Origin: Calditrichota bacterium
Lineage (GTDB): Bacteria; Zhuqueibacterota; Zhuqueibacteria; Zhuqueibacterales; Geothermadaptataceae
Direction of reading: 5' to 3'
Assembly: GCA_008501765.1 (NCBI GenBank)
Contig: QQUE01000008.1
Span: 186,001-250,000 of the forward strand
DNA length: 64,000 bases
Both the position numbers and the translations under genes were made by a program. Shown one piece after another: positions 16,546 to 26,117 of this stretch (the first letter of the stretch is position 1; each line of letters begins with the position of its first letter). The notes under the pieces were generated by a model. It worked only from the letters and a program-made list of their open reading frames with translations. It had not been told where the DNA came from and searched no databases.

Positions 16546-18387
16546 ATGATGAGTGAGAAAAAAATGAGTGAACGAAAACAGCAGCGCGTTTGCGCCATAG
16601 TCTCCGGGTATTTTGGAGCTGAAAAATTAAATCAATGCATCAGTAGTTTATTGCCTTCCGCCCATGAGATTGTTCTAATTGACAGTGAAGAAATTGCTGC
16701 TGATATTCTGAGTCATACGAGCGTAACCGACTACCGTAAAAAGTCGCTAAATGATGCGATTACAAAATTAATGCAACGCCCGGATTCCGAGCGAGCAGAT
16801 TGGTTGTTTTATCTCAATGCCAACGAGGAGTGCAGCGCAGATTTTGGAGAATTATTTAACTATTTAGCCAAACGACCAGCGCATATTGCCGCAGTTCAGC
16901 TGGCCGTGAGCTCAACCGGAAAGAATGGGAATATTGAATATGCCAATTTTGAAAACCGCTGTGTACGAATGAATGCACAGCCCGGAACTGGATTCCTGAA
17001 TCGGTTGCAGTTTGAAGGGGAGTCGCAGCAACACAAGTCAATTTTTATTAACCGCCACCTGGATCGGATTAACAAAGATGCATCCTCGCCTGTTTTTACA
17101 CGCATGCGCGACGATGCAGTGCGATATTGGGAACGGTGCCCTGAAGATCTGGCTGCGGTATTTTCATTTTACCAATTTCTTCATTGGATCGAAGATTACG
17201 ATGAAATTGTCAATAATTGCGTTAGTACAATTGCGAACCATCTGCAAAAAATCGAAGCAAATTCGGAATATTGGGGTTTCTTTACTATTTGGGCAGAAGC
17301 CTGTTACCAAAAAAAGGAGATCGAAAAATTTACAACAGTGTTTGATCTCGCTAAAAATACGCTTCCTGCGAAAAATCTCGATTTTATCTATATTTCTTGC
17401 CTGCAGGCAAAATTGGCAAATAATCCGGCGGCAGTGAATTCCAATTCCGAATTGTATATTTCAAAGCTCAAATCCGTTTTAAACAATAAATTCAATATAG
17501 CAAAAAACAGCTTGCACACCTTGAAATTTGAGGAAAATATTCGATCGATGCGAATTTCCAGCCTCGCTACGCTTGAGAAATGGCAGGCTGTTTACGCTGG
17601 TTTGCGCCAACTTGGTACTGTGCCTTCATTTGACGAATCAAAAGCAGGTGATCTTTTGCAGGAGATGCAGTTTATTCCAGGTGATAAATTGAGTACAATC
17701 CTCACCATCTTGTGGAAAAAATTCACCACACCAGGATTTGTCCTCGAAACATTAAAAGTTTTTCCTCTCGAATCATTAAATCAAAAAGGCCGGGATTTTC
17801 TCGAAGAGAAACTGGTGCCGGGTTTCAGAGAGCAGAAAGATTATGATGCCGGAATTTTATTCATGCAATTGGGTCTGTACCAGGACGCGCTCGATATATT
17901 TTTAACCTATCAAACTGATCCGGGTGTTGGGGAAGGAGCCATGTTTAATGCGGCACAAATGTTTCTTGAACTCGGCTATTTTGAAGATGCCATCAAGATT
18001 CTAAATGCCTTGCTGCAGGAATATCCAGCCAATTATGATGCACGTTTGTTGTTCGAAGGTCTGAAACCGGATGTCGGGGATGTTTCGGAATCAACGGCAG
18101 AGGCAGATGATGAAATCGAAGGAATTTTGCTCGAAGCGGTTGAGGCCATTGCCCACTATTCTGAAAAAAGGAAATACGATCCCATCTATTCCATCGTGAA
18201 ACAAGTGCACGACGTCCTGGCTCCCTATAGTGAACTTAAAGTTGAAATTTACGATGATTTGCCGGGAGCATTTATGCGCATCGAATCGCTGGCTATTTCC
18301 CATTGTTATCTCAAACTGGCAGACGAAGTGCAAAAGTTAAAATCTTCGATTAAAATCGATGAATCCGCCGGTAAAATAAAGCAGTAA
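16546..18387 (+). CDS. TPR protein with degenerate GT2 domain
   Basis: The 613-residue protein starts with a GT2-like segment (residues ~12-110). The metal-binding D-x-D-E found in its neighbour (DADERL) is replaced here by NANEECS. The N-terminal strand is present (VCAIVSGYFGAEKLNQCISS), but the nucleotide Asp pattern is weak (IVLIDSEEIA). Residues ~180-600 are helical repeats, with clear TPR units near 430-510 (DALDIFLTYQTDPGVGEGAM). It may be a pseudo-glycosyltransferase that binds flagellin or the partner enzyme downstream. Three ATG codons (16546, 16549, 16564) are possible starts. The next gene follows 23 bases later. Confidence 0.7.
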   Translation: MMSEKKMSERKQQRVCAIVSGYFGAEKLNQCISSLLPSAHEIVLIDSEEIAADILSHTSVTDYRKKSLNDAITKLMQRPDSERADWLFYLNANEECSADFGELFNYLAKRPAHIAAVQLAVSSTGKNGNIEYANFENRCVRMNAQPGTGFLNRLQFEGESQQHKSIFINRHLDRINKDASSPVFTRMRDDAVRYWERCPEDLAAVFSFYQFLHWIEDYDEIVNNCVSTIANHLQKIEANSEYWGFFTIWAEACYQKKEIEKFTTVFDLAKNTLPAKNLDFIYISCLQAKLANNPAAVNSNSELYISKLKSVLNNKFNIAKNSLHTLKFEENIRSMRISSLATLEKWQAVYAGLRQLGTVPSFDESKAGDLLQEMQFIPGDKLSTILTILWKKFTTPGFVLETLKVFPLESLNQKGRDFLEEKLVPGFREQKDYDAGILFMQLGLYQDALDIFLTYQTDPGVGEGAMFNAAQMFLELGYFEDAIKILNALLQEYPANYDARLLFEGLKPDVGDVSESTAEADDEIEGILLEAVEAIAHYSEKRKYDPIYSIVKQVHDVLAPYSELKVEIYDDLPGAFMRIESLAISHCYLKLADEVQKLKSSIKIDESAGKIKQ

Positions 18388-18410
18388 CTAAATTCGAAAA
18401 ATAATAAGTT

Positions 18411-20474
18411 ATGCCCAAAAAAAATAAAACTGAAAAAACGAAATCGATAAACACAAACTTCGCCAAAAAGGCGCCGGGAAACGCAAGATTATCCGTTTGC
18501 ATGATCGTTAAAGATGAAGAGAAAATGCTGCCGGAATGCTTAGAGAGTGTGCACGGATTGTTTGATGAACTGATCGTTGTCGATACAGGGTCGTCGGATA
18601 ACACAGTAGCAATAGCCGAGAAATTCGGAGCCGTTGTTTACCATCATCCATGGGAAAATAATTTCAGTTTGCATCGCAACCAAAGTATCGAATATGCCAC
18701 GGGCGACTGGATTTTGCAAATCGATGCGGATGAGAGACTCGACCTAAGAAGTGTTTCATTATTACGTGAAACCATCGAAAACGCACGCGATGATGTCGAA
18801 GGATTTTGTGTTGTAATTCAGGACTACAAAAAAGATGGTAAGCAATCTGTACGATTCAACTATCCGCGGATTTTCCGCAACAATGTGGGTGTGAAATACG
18901 AATCGGCCGTGCACAATCAGGTAATCATAAAAGGAAAAGTCGATTTTTCGGAAATCCGCATCAATCATTTTGGATATGATCTGGATCCAGAATCTATGCT
19001 GAAAAAATTCAAGCGTTCCGTGCGGCTCCTGCGCAAAGAAGCCCGGGAAAATCCGGATGATCCACGCGCCTTTTATTATCTCGCTAATGCGTATTCCCAG
19101 TATCAAAGATTTGACAAAGCGATTATTTATGCGAAGAAAACACTCGAAATACTGCGCAAGATGCCCAGTGCACCTCCTTATTATTTATCAATTTATCACG
19201 GTTTGATCGGTGGGCTCATCGCAAACAAAAATCTCGACGAAGCCAGGGAAGTTTGCAATGAAGCCTTGCAAGTGCGGCAGGACTATGTCGATGTTTATTT
19301 TCATTTGGCGCGCATAAATTACATGCAAAAAAAGTTTGATGCCACAATTGAAGCGGGCAAAAAATATCTGGAATTAGCGCAATTTTACAATGAAGATGCT
19401 TCGCGGTTAGAGATCATAAATTACTATACATTAGACCGCGTCTATCGCATTAATTTCTGGCTTGGAATTTCCTTTTTTGCTAAAAATGATTCAGTACGCG
19501 GCATGCAATTCATCGAAGCCGGGTTGGCGGAAAAAGAATCTGATCATGCCAATGTGCTGGAAATGATTCATAATTCATTTGCAGTCGCTCCTTATGAAAT
19601 TGTGAAAGAAATTGTTCAGAAAACTTTTGACCGCTACAAAGAATCGCCCGCCTTTTTCTATTTTCTCATTCAGGAATTAAGCAGCATTGATATGCTGATT
19701 TTACTGCCGCAACTCGTGGCCACTCTCGACGCCGATGCTGCGATCAGGAAGGATGCATTTGCGCACATAATTTATCATCTGAGCAAAGAACAAAGTGAGC
19801 ATGCATTAAAATGTGCGCAAGAATTTGATGCGTTTAGTGAGAAAAAAATACATGCGTCACTGTGCGAATTTGTACTACAGCACTCTGAAAATAAATTGAT
19901 GCCGGTGCCGAAAAAATTGCAAGATCAATTTCCATTGCTTGGTTTTATTCATTTGGTAAATGGGGTGATGTCAGATGAAATGAGCCAGATTGATATGAAT
20001 CAGGTTGATGCTCTCCAAACGAATGACAACCAAAGTCTTGAGTTGAAAATGATGGCAGCTCTGCTGCAATTATACAATTCGATCATCTTGAATGACGTTG
20101 ATAATCTCGTTAAAAATGTGGTTTCATTAATCCAGCTGGCAGACTTCAGCGAAGACCCCGTTTTAGAGGATATTGAAGACTTGAAGCGAATACTTGTGGA
20201 TTTTATCCAAAAAGCGGATCGACTTCTTTGCCCGGACGCGGGCGATCTCGCCATTAAAATTGCCGAGAATTTCTTCAGCGAGGATCCGGTTTTTATGAGT
20301 TTTAAATACCGGCGGGAGATTATTCGGGCAAAACGACGCGGGCCGTATGGTTTCTTTCTCCGCTTGTACTTCAAATATTTAATTCTGCCAAAAAGGGAGT
20401 GGTATTCGGACAAAGCGAGTCAAAACTTCCCGCATCCGAAATCTGATGCGCCAAACGCCTTGCTACAAAATTAG
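18411..20474 (+). CDS. GT2 glycosyltransferase with C-terminal TPR region
   Basis: The 687-residue protein has an intact GT2 domain (residues ~27-250): LSVCMIVKDEEKMLPECLES, VDTGSSDNT and the metal-binding IDADERLD near residue 104, with the acceptor segment WENNFSLHRNQ. Helical TPR repeats follow (FYYLANAYSQYQRFDKAI at ~220), then a long helical tail of no recognised family. This architecture is common in enzymes that glycosylate flagellin or pili, where TPRs present the polypeptide acceptor. It is the last gene of the island. The ATG has a poor ribosome site, so translational coupling to the gene above is possible. Confidence 0.85.
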   Translation: MPKKNKTEKTKSINTNFAKKAPGNARLSVCMIVKDEEKMLPECLESVHGLFDELIVVDTGSSDNTVAIAEKFGAVVYHHPWENNFSLHRNQSIEYATGDWILQIDADERLDLRSVSLLRETIENARDDVEGFCVVIQDYKKDGKQSVRFNYPRIFRNNVGVKYESAVHNQVIIKGKVDFSEIRINHFGYDLDPESMLKKFKRSVRLLRKEARENPDDPRAFYYLANAYSQYQRFDKAIIYAKKTLEILRKMPSAPPYYLSIYHGLIGGLIANKNLDEAREVCNEALQVRQDYVDVYFHLARINYMQKKFDATIEAGKKYLELAQFYNEDASRLEIINYYTLDRVYRINFWLGISFFAKNDSVRGMQFIEAGLAEKESDHANVLEMIHNSFAVAPYEIVKEIVQKTFDRYKESPAFFYFLIQELSSIDMLILLPQLVATLDADAAIRKDAFAHIIYHLSKEQSEHALKCAQEFDAFSEKKIHASLCEFVLQHSENKLMPVPKKLQDQFPLLGFIHLVNGVMSDEMSQIDMNQVDALQTNDNQSLELKMMAALLQLYNSIILNDVDNLVKNVVSLIQLADFSEDPVLEDIEDLKRILVDFIQKADRLLCPDAGDLAIKIAENFFSEDPVFMSFKYRREIIRAKRRGPYGFFLRLYFKYLILPKREWYSDKASQNFPHPKSDAPNALLQN

Positions 20475-20711
20475 CACGAAAGTGCAACCGGTAAAATATC
20501 AGCTTGCCGGTTTCCTGCAAATAAATCCATTCTGCCTGAATAATTCTCACGCAAAGGCACTAAGTCCGCAAAGATAATATTTAAACACTTATAAAACTTA
20601 ATTTTGTGGGCTCTGTTGCTTTGTGAGAGATAGTTTTAATAGAAAATTTAGTTTTTCTGAACGTTTTATCTCAGATATCGAATTATCAATAGGTTAAAAA
20701 TATTTTACTTC

Positions 20712-20922
20712 GGTTATCCAGTTAACTCAGCTTAGCACAAACCCACCCCTGTTGGCTGCTCATCGGCTTTGCCGTTCGCATCGTTCTGTCCCATCCAAGG
20801 ATGGGATTTAGCCTGAGACGGTTTTCAAATCCCATCCCGGGAGGGGACGATATGCGAAAAAGCGTAGCGTTTTGCAGCATATCAGGGGTGGGTTCGTATT
20901 TAGCTGAGTTAACTGGATAACC
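20712..20922. repeat. 211-bp palindromic element with ~40-bp terminal inverted repeats
   Basis: The left end (GGTTATCCAGTTAACTCAGC) is repeated inverted at the right end (GCTGAGTTAACTGGATAACC). The match resumes further in with ACCCACCCCTG / CAGGGGTGGGT. Inside is a second perfect pair, GATGGGATTT / AAATCCCATC. The whole unit can fold into one long hairpin and encodes no protein. It looks like a non-autonomous mobile element or structured repeat. No transposase is nearby. Confidence 0.7.
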
Positions 20923-20932
20923 AGGATATTTT

Positions 20933-21097
20933 AACGTGAGTTCGATGTAAGCTGTAACATTCTTTACCAAGCATAATTATAATAGAGCGAAGGCGTCTCG
21001 CCGAGCGTTTCGTGTGTTATCCTCGGCGGGACGCCTTCGGACTATATCCTATAATTTATCCGTTTTGTCCCAATTCTTCTTATATCGAACTCACGTT
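20933..21097 (+). mobile_element. MITE-like element, copy 1
   Basis: This 165-bp unit has terminal inverted repeats AACGTGAGTTCGAT(G/A)TA and an inner hairpin GAAGGCGTC...GACGCCTTC. A near-identical copy lies inverted at 35578-35741. Flanks are ATTTT and GTTTT, a possible 5-bp target duplication with one change. It starts 10 bases after the 211-bp palindrome, so the two are nested in an insertion hot spot. No coding capacity. Confidence 0.8.
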
Positions 21098-21261
21098 GTT
21101 TTAATAAATATTTATGAATAGAGCAGGCTAAATTCCCCATCATCGAAATACTTCTTTTTGTTTTCAAAACTTTTTTTTAAGGTGCCTGCAAAACCAAATT
21201 GCGTTCTGTTAATAACAGGAAGAAATAAAGCGGACCGAATTTAATCCCTCACGAGGAAAAT

Positions 21262-21897
21262 ATGCAGAAAATCGATATTGAAAATTGGCACCGCAAAGAT
21301 TATTTTGAATTTTTCCGCCACTATGATGACCCGTCTTTCAGCTTGACCGCAGATGTCGATGTAACAAAATTATATCAGTTAATTAAGGAACAAAACGCAA
21401 GTTTTTTTCTCGCATCATTGTATCTTTGCCAGAAAGCCGTGAATCAGATTGAGGCGTTCAAATATCGAATTCGCGGCAAAAAAATTATTTTACACGATAG
21501 AATTGATGTGGGCTCGACAGTTTTAAACGAGGATAATTCCTTTAGTTTTTGTTACTTCAAATACGTGGAGCCGTTCCGGGATTTTGCGGGGGCTGCCAAC
21601 TTGCAAATGCAACTTTTAAAGGAGAAACAACAGAAATTGAACCCGCAAGATGATCGGGATGATTTGATTCATTACACTATAATTCCCTGGTTTTCTTTCC
21701 GAAGTTTTAAACACCCGCGAAAAAATTTTCAGGCGAACTCTATCCCTAAAATCGCGTTTGGGAAGTTTACCCGCGAGACGAAAATGCAAATGCCCATTTC
21801 TATTGATGCGCACCACGGACTGATGGATGGCTGGCATGTTGGGCAGTTCTATCAAAAATTTCAACAATTACTCGATTCCCCCGCCAAACATCTGTAA
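21262..21897 (+). CDS. Chloramphenicol acetyltransferase-like acyltransferase
   Basis: The 211-residue protein matches the CAT fold and length. The catalytic motif HHGLMDGWHVGQF places the general-base His at H185 and the structural Asp at D189. FKYRIRGKKIILHDRIDVGS and FSFCYFKYVEPF resemble the CAT core strands. The enzyme would transfer an acetyl group from acetyl-CoA to a hydroxyl. CAT homologues in environmental bacteria often do not confer chloramphenicol resistance, so the natural acceptor is uncertain. An ACGAGGA site precedes the ATG. It appears to be a single gene with mobile repeats upstream. Confidence 0.85.
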   Translation: MQKIDIENWHRKDYFEFFRHYDDPSFSLTADVDVTKLYQLIKEQNASFFLASLYLCQKAVNQIEAFKYRIRGKKIILHDRIDVGSTVLNEDNSFSFCYFKYVEPFRDFAGAANLQMQLLKEKQQKLNPQDDRDDLIHYTIIPWFSFRSFKHPRKNFQANSIPKIAFGKFTRETKMQMPISIDAHHGLMDGWHVGQFYQKFQQLLDSPAKHL

Positions 21898-22010
21898 TCT
21901 GATGAAAAGTGGTTTTTACTGAATTCTGACAACTTTATGACAAAGCAGGATTCGGATTGGTTTATAATTCTCCTGTCAACGGTTTGTTAATCTTGAAAAG
22001 GAGAGATGCC

Positions 22011-22589
22011 ATGTCTACAAAAAGAATCACGCAGCTCATCATGTATTGTTTGCTAAGTATTGCAGCCTTACACGCCCAAGGCACGGTTACGACGTACCAT
22101 GATGCGCAACTTGAGGAAATCAATCTCGGCGGGCCCCGGCTTGGATTTACTTATCTGTTGGGAGATCATGATTATATTAAAAATTTCACCGATGAAAAAA
22201 TTGGCACCGTCATCAGTCATTTCGGGTGGCATTTTGAATATTTGATTAAACCCGACGGCTACGGCCCATCATTTGTCATCGAAGCCATCCCGCTCGTCTC
22301 TGGCGTTGAATATGGAATATTATTGCCGTCAGCAACCCTGGCATTTGGTGTGCGCTTCCCAAATGGAGTGGAAATGGGCATGGGGCCGAATATACAATTT
22401 TTGGGTGAAGATAAAAAAGGGGTGACACAAACACAAACAGCTCTCACGATTGCTTTTGGCAAATCCTTCACTTATGGCTTAGTGAACTTACCTGTAAATT
22501 TTGCCTTTACGACAAATCCGGAAGGCAATCGCCTGTCACTCGTTTTTGGTTATGCTATTAAAAAGAAGACGGTAAAACACATTAACTGA
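22011..22589 (+). CDS. Exported beta-rich protein of unknown function
   Basis: I do not recognise this 192-residue protein. Residues 1-22 form a signal peptide (RITQLIMYCLLSIAALHAQ). The rest alternates short hydrophobic and Gly/Asn-rich strands (GPRLGFTYLLGD, YGILLPSATLAFGVRFPNG, LSLVFGYAIKKK), as in a small outer-membrane beta-barrel. The start was moved from 21957 to the ATG at 22011 because AAAGGAGAG lies 7 bases before it and the signal peptide begins there. Confidence 0.65.
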   Translation: MSTKRITQLIMYCLLSIAALHAQGTVTTYHDAQLEEINLGGPRLGFTYLLGDHDYIKNFTDEKIGTVISHFGWHFEYLIKPDGYGPSFVIEAIPLVSGVEYGILLPSATLAFGVRFPNGVEMGMGPNIQFLGEDKKGVTQTQTALTIAFGKSFTYGLVNLPVNFAFTTNPEGNRLSLVFGYAIKKKTVKHIN

Positions 22590-22669
22590 GAAGAATCGAA
22601 GCGCTAAAAGGAATTGATTTTGCAGAATACACAACCCTGAAAGGACCAATGGAGTCAAAATATAGCTGG

Positions 22670-23047
22670 TCATTTCATTTTCTGAAATTTCTTCTCTTTT
22701 AAATCTTTCACAAACGGTTTATCACCAGAAGGGCTGAAAATCATATGCGGGTCAATAGACGGATCTGCCGGTAAAATCGGCATAAATGGAACAGATTCTG
22801 GCTTGATAATCATTTTCGGATCAATATGTGGCAACTTCGAGGGATTTTTGGGGTCCGGGTTGAGGGGATAAATAAAGTAATGACTGATGCTTGCAGAATC
22901 ATGGGGCGCGATTTTTCTTTCGTCCAATTGCTGGCTTGAATCAGATTGAACGCCATCGCTGCTTGAATCCTGTGTACTTTGTTGAAAGTTCTGTGCATTT
23001 ATACCTGAAGTCAAACAGAATAAATAAAAGCATAGCACGAATCGCAT
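22670..23047 (-). CDS. Small exported Pro/Ser-rich protein
   Basis: I do not recognise a family. The product (125 residues from the ATG at 23047) begins with a signal peptide (MRFVLCFYLFCLTSGINAQ). It continues with a Ser/Gln/Asp-rich linker and a Pro-rich C-terminal part containing repeated IDP/DPKM-like units (PHIDPKMIIKPE, PSIDPHMIFSP). A GGGAG site precedes this ATG, so I reject the TTG start at 23059. It is convergent with the exported protein at 22011. Confidence 0.55.
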   Translation of the reverse strand: MRFVLCFYLFCLTSGINAQNFQQSTQDSSSDGVQSDSSQQLDERKIAPHDSASISHYFIYPLNPDPKNPSKLPHIDPKMIIKPESVPFMPILPADPSIDPHMIFSPSGDKPFVKDLKEKKFQKMK

Positions 23048-23238
23048 GATTACTCCCAAATAAGTTCAACTATATGGTGGTATGATTTTGACGATTTCAT
23101 GCCAGGTATTGTTCTAGTTTACATGATATTTGTGCAAAAGAATTTATAGTGTGGAATCCAATAAAAGGAGAATCCGGGAGAGCCTGATGTATTATTTTCC
23201 GCAGATAATTTTTTACAGTAATTTTCAATTGGAGTGAA

Positions 23239-23874
23239 TTAGTCCAAAATAAATTCATCAAAACTGGAAATAATTCGTGCGGCCATTTTTAAATTCTGAT
23301 TGACATTAAACTCATGTTGAATGGCCACAACGTGACAACCGGCGTTTATACCAGCTTTAATCCCGGATTCTGAATCTTCAAAAATTAATGTGCGATCTGC
23401 CCGGGTTTTGAGTTTTTTTAATGCCAACAAATAAGCTTCGGGATGGGGTTTGTGCTCTTTAACATTTTCCTGGCTGATGATTACATCGAATTGATCTGTA
23501 AATCCGAGAGTTGCTATCGTCATGTCAACCATCCAGCGGTATGCGCTACTTACGAGTCCCAGTTTTTTATTTTCATATTTGAGTGAATGAATGATTTTCG
23601 TCGCGCCCGCGGTTGATTCCAAATCATTAATTAACAGATTTTTGTAAAAGACTTTAAATTCAGTATCAAATTTTTCCGGGGTCGGTGAAATGCCGTATGT
23701 GTCACAAAAATGCTGCCGGACGAATTCCCAACTGTGTCCCATCACTGACTTGTAAAGACTGCTGCTGGCCTCTGCCCCCAACGCGTTGCACGTTTTTGCC
23801 AGCGCTTCTCCTTTGAGGCGTTCGTTCGTGGCCAGGGTTCCATCCATATCAAATAAATAGGCGTCAAAATTCAT
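23239..23874 (-). CDS. HAD-superfamily phosphatase (phosphoglycolate phosphatase/beta-PGM type)
   Basis: The 211-residue protein contains all HAD motifs in order: the nucleophile loop FDMDGTL, motif II LVSSAYRW, the Lys of motif III in EHKPHPEAY, and motif IV FEDSESGIKAG. A helical cap follows motif I, as in subfamily IA. It would dephosphorylate a small phosphorylated sugar or glycolate in the cytoplasm. The substrate cannot be read from the sequence. It appears to be a single gene. Confidence 0.88.
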   Translation of the reverse strand: MNFDAYLFDMDGTLATNERLKGEALAKTCNALGAEASSSLYKSVMGHSWEFVRQHFCDTYGISPTPEKFDTEFKVFYKNLLINDLESTAGATKIIHSLKYENKKLGLVSSAYRWMVDMTIATLGFTDQFDVIISQENVKEHKPHPEAYLLALKKLKTRADRTLIFEDSESGIKAGINAGCHVVAIQHEFNVNQNLKMAARIISSFDEFILD

Positions 23875-24089
23875 CGATCATCTTTCGTTAATGTGTCTGT
23901 GTTGGAAATTTGAATCCATAAAATCGAAGGATCAACATATTGAAACGGGGGGTGAAAATCAAGAAGTAATACGGGTGGGTTCCATGTTTATTCTGTTAAT
24001 AATATTATGTTTAACTTTGTCCAATACACTGCTCGAATCAAGCTCCATTTTATTTTCAATTCGGTTCATGTTTTAAGTGGGTCCCATTG

Positions 24090-26117
24090 TTATAGAATAA
24101 CCGGCCCGGATGCACTATTGTTTTTCAATCTGCTTTTGGGTTTTCGATCAAGAACATTCCTTGTTGCTTGCCCGAGATCATCCAACGAGTAAGGTTTAGT
24201 AAGGTACGGAGCATTGGTTATCTGCTGTGCTTTTTTTGCCCGATGGGATTCGGCAAAGCCACTGGCGATGACAAATCGTTGTGCTGGTTTATAGTTTAAA
24301 ATGGATTCGATGGTATCAAGCCCATCAAGCCCATCTTCCAATACCATGTCCATGAGAATCAGATCAAAGTCATTATTGCGCACCACCTGAACTGCTTTAC
24401 GGCCACTTTCGATGCAAAAAACTTCGTATCCAAGATGCGATAATAATTTCTTTGCTAAAGCCCGTTGTTGTTGGTTATCATCGACGATTAAAATACGTTC
24501 ATCGCCTTTTCGTACTGGTTTTGTAAGATTTGTTTGCGTTGAATTAACATAATTTGTAGCTGGAAAATAGAGGCTGAATTCTGTTCCTTCCCCAAAAATT
24601 GATTTCAAATCGATGAATCCTTTCAAGTCGGAGACAATGCCGTAAACGATCGCCAACCCCAATCCGGTGCCACTTTTTCCCATCTGTTTTTTGGTGTAAA
24701 AAGGTTCAAAAATACATTCCGCGTCTTGCGGTTTTATTCCCTCACCCGTATCAATTATTTGCAGTTGTGTGTATCGCCCTTTGGGCATGGTGCCGGAATA
24801 GACTACGGTCGGTTTCTTTATCCAGCAGGCTTTGGATTTGATTGTTAAAGTACCCCCATCAGGCATGGCTTCCATGGCATTTATTGTTAGGTTCATCAAT
24901 ACTTGCCGCAAATGAACTTCAGATGCTTTTGCGCCGGGCGTATTGGGCGCAATATCCGTTATCAGATCAATCGAATTATGCACCATTTGTTTTTCGATAA
25001 ATTCGGGAGAAGTGAGGTAGGAATAGACGAGATCTTTTATTGAAATAACAGTTAATTGATAATTCCCGCGTCTTGCAAGTGCGAGTAAATCCTGAATGAC
25101 CGCTGCTGCCCGCAGGGCTGAACTGTGAATGGCTTCCAAATCGGGCCGAATGGGGGAGTCATCCGGCAGCTCCGACAAAATTAAATCGGGATAGCCAACA
25201 ACCGGGCCTAAAATGTTATTGAGATCATGGGCAACCCCTCCGGCCAAAATTCCCAGTGATTCCATGCGACGGGAACGATCGAGACGCTTTTGCAGGTCAT
25301 GCTCTCGTTTTTCTGCTTTTTTGCGCTGGGTTATTTCTTTCTTCAAATCTATGACGCGCGCCTGTATCTTTTCCTCCAATATCCGGACGATATTTTTCCG
25401 ATCGCTGTCATATTTTTCGATCTCGAGCAGCATTTCATTAAACTCGGAGGCCAGCACACCTATTTCATCATTTGTAGAGAGTTTGATGCGGGTATCAAAA
25501 TTTTTCTTTTTTGAAATTTGCTTCGCAGCTTGTCCCAGTTCGGTAAGAGGTTTTGCCATCGATCGTTGCAGGAACAAGGCAAGGATGATTGCCATCGAAA
25601 CGGGAAAGGGGATGATAATCATGAAAAGGGCAATATAATTAGCAACCTCTTTTTGAAAAACAGTGTTGTCAACACGGATATATTGCACACCGATAGTTTC
25701 CCGGACTCCGGTATTTTGAATTGGATGAAAAATATCAATCCATCCTTTGTTGAACGATGTGACTGCTTTATTTTGAAGATGGGGAAAGATGACCGACTCT
25801 GAATTGGCACGCGTATATCGTGAGAATATTGTGCCATCCGGCAGGTAAACGCAAGCGGCAATAACTTCCGGTTTGTGTTGCAAAATACGCTTCGTCTGTT
25901 CATCTATCGTGATTGTGGATTTTGTGGCTACGGCCTCCCGGTTGGTGCTCTCAAGAATTTTTGCCAATGTATTATAGTCATTTGCGATTTGAGTACGAAA
26001 GTTTAAATAATTATAAATTACCAGGCTTGCAAACGCCAGGAGCAAGGCGATTGCACAGTTCACTGCAGTACCTAAAATAATTTTTTGTTTAATTGTCCGG
26101 GTTCTGGCAAATAGCAC
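24090..26117 (-). CDS. Membrane hybrid sensor histidine kinase with receiver
   Basis: The 675-residue protein has TM1 at ~17-38 and an extracytoplasmic cache-like sensor to ~160. TM2 lies at ~165-190, a HAMP domain at ~188-240 (RSMAKPLTELGQAAKQI) and a coiled coil follows. The HisKA box places the phospho-acceptor at His297 (GGVAHDLNN). The HATPase G boxes are DTGEGI and GTGLGLAIVYG, and a receiver domain ends the protein (ILIVDDN, LILMDM, then TKPYS). Such kinases sense a periplasmic ligand and pass phosphate to the fused receiver and then to a partner. No separate response regulator is adjacent. A second hybrid kinase lies at 28277. Confidence 0.92.
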   Translation of the reverse strand: MLFARTRTIKQKIILGTAVNCAIALLLAFASLVIYNYLNFRTQIANDYNTLAKILESTNREAVATKSTITIDEQTKRILQHKPEVIAACVYLPDGTIFSRYTRANSESVIFPHLQNKAVTSFNKGWIDIFHPIQNTGVRETIGVQYIRVDNTVFQKEVANYIALFMIIIPFPVSMAIILALFLQRSMAKPLTELGQAAKQISKKKNFDTRIKLSTNDEIGVLASEFNEMLLEIEKYDSDRKNIVRILEEKIQARVIDLKKEITQRKKAEKREHDLQKRLDRSRRMESLGILAGGVAHDLNNILGPVVGYPDLILSELPDDSPIRPDLEAIHSSALRAAAVIQDLLALARRGNYQLTVISIKDLVYSYLTSPEFIEKQMVHNSIDLITDIAPNTPGAKASEVHLRQVLMNLTINAMEAMPDGGTLTIKSKACWIKKPTVVYSGTMPKGRYTQLQIIDTGEGIKPQDAECIFEPFYTKKQMGKSGTGLGLAIVYGIVSDLKGFIDLKSIFGEGTEFSLYFPATNYVNSTQTNLTKPVRKGDERILIVDDNQQQRALAKKLLSHLGYEVFCIESGRKAVQVVRNNDFDLILMDMVLEDGLDGLDTIESILNYKPAQRFVIASGFAESHRAKKAQQITNAPYLTKPYSLDDLGQATRNVLDRKPKSRLKNNSASGPVIL

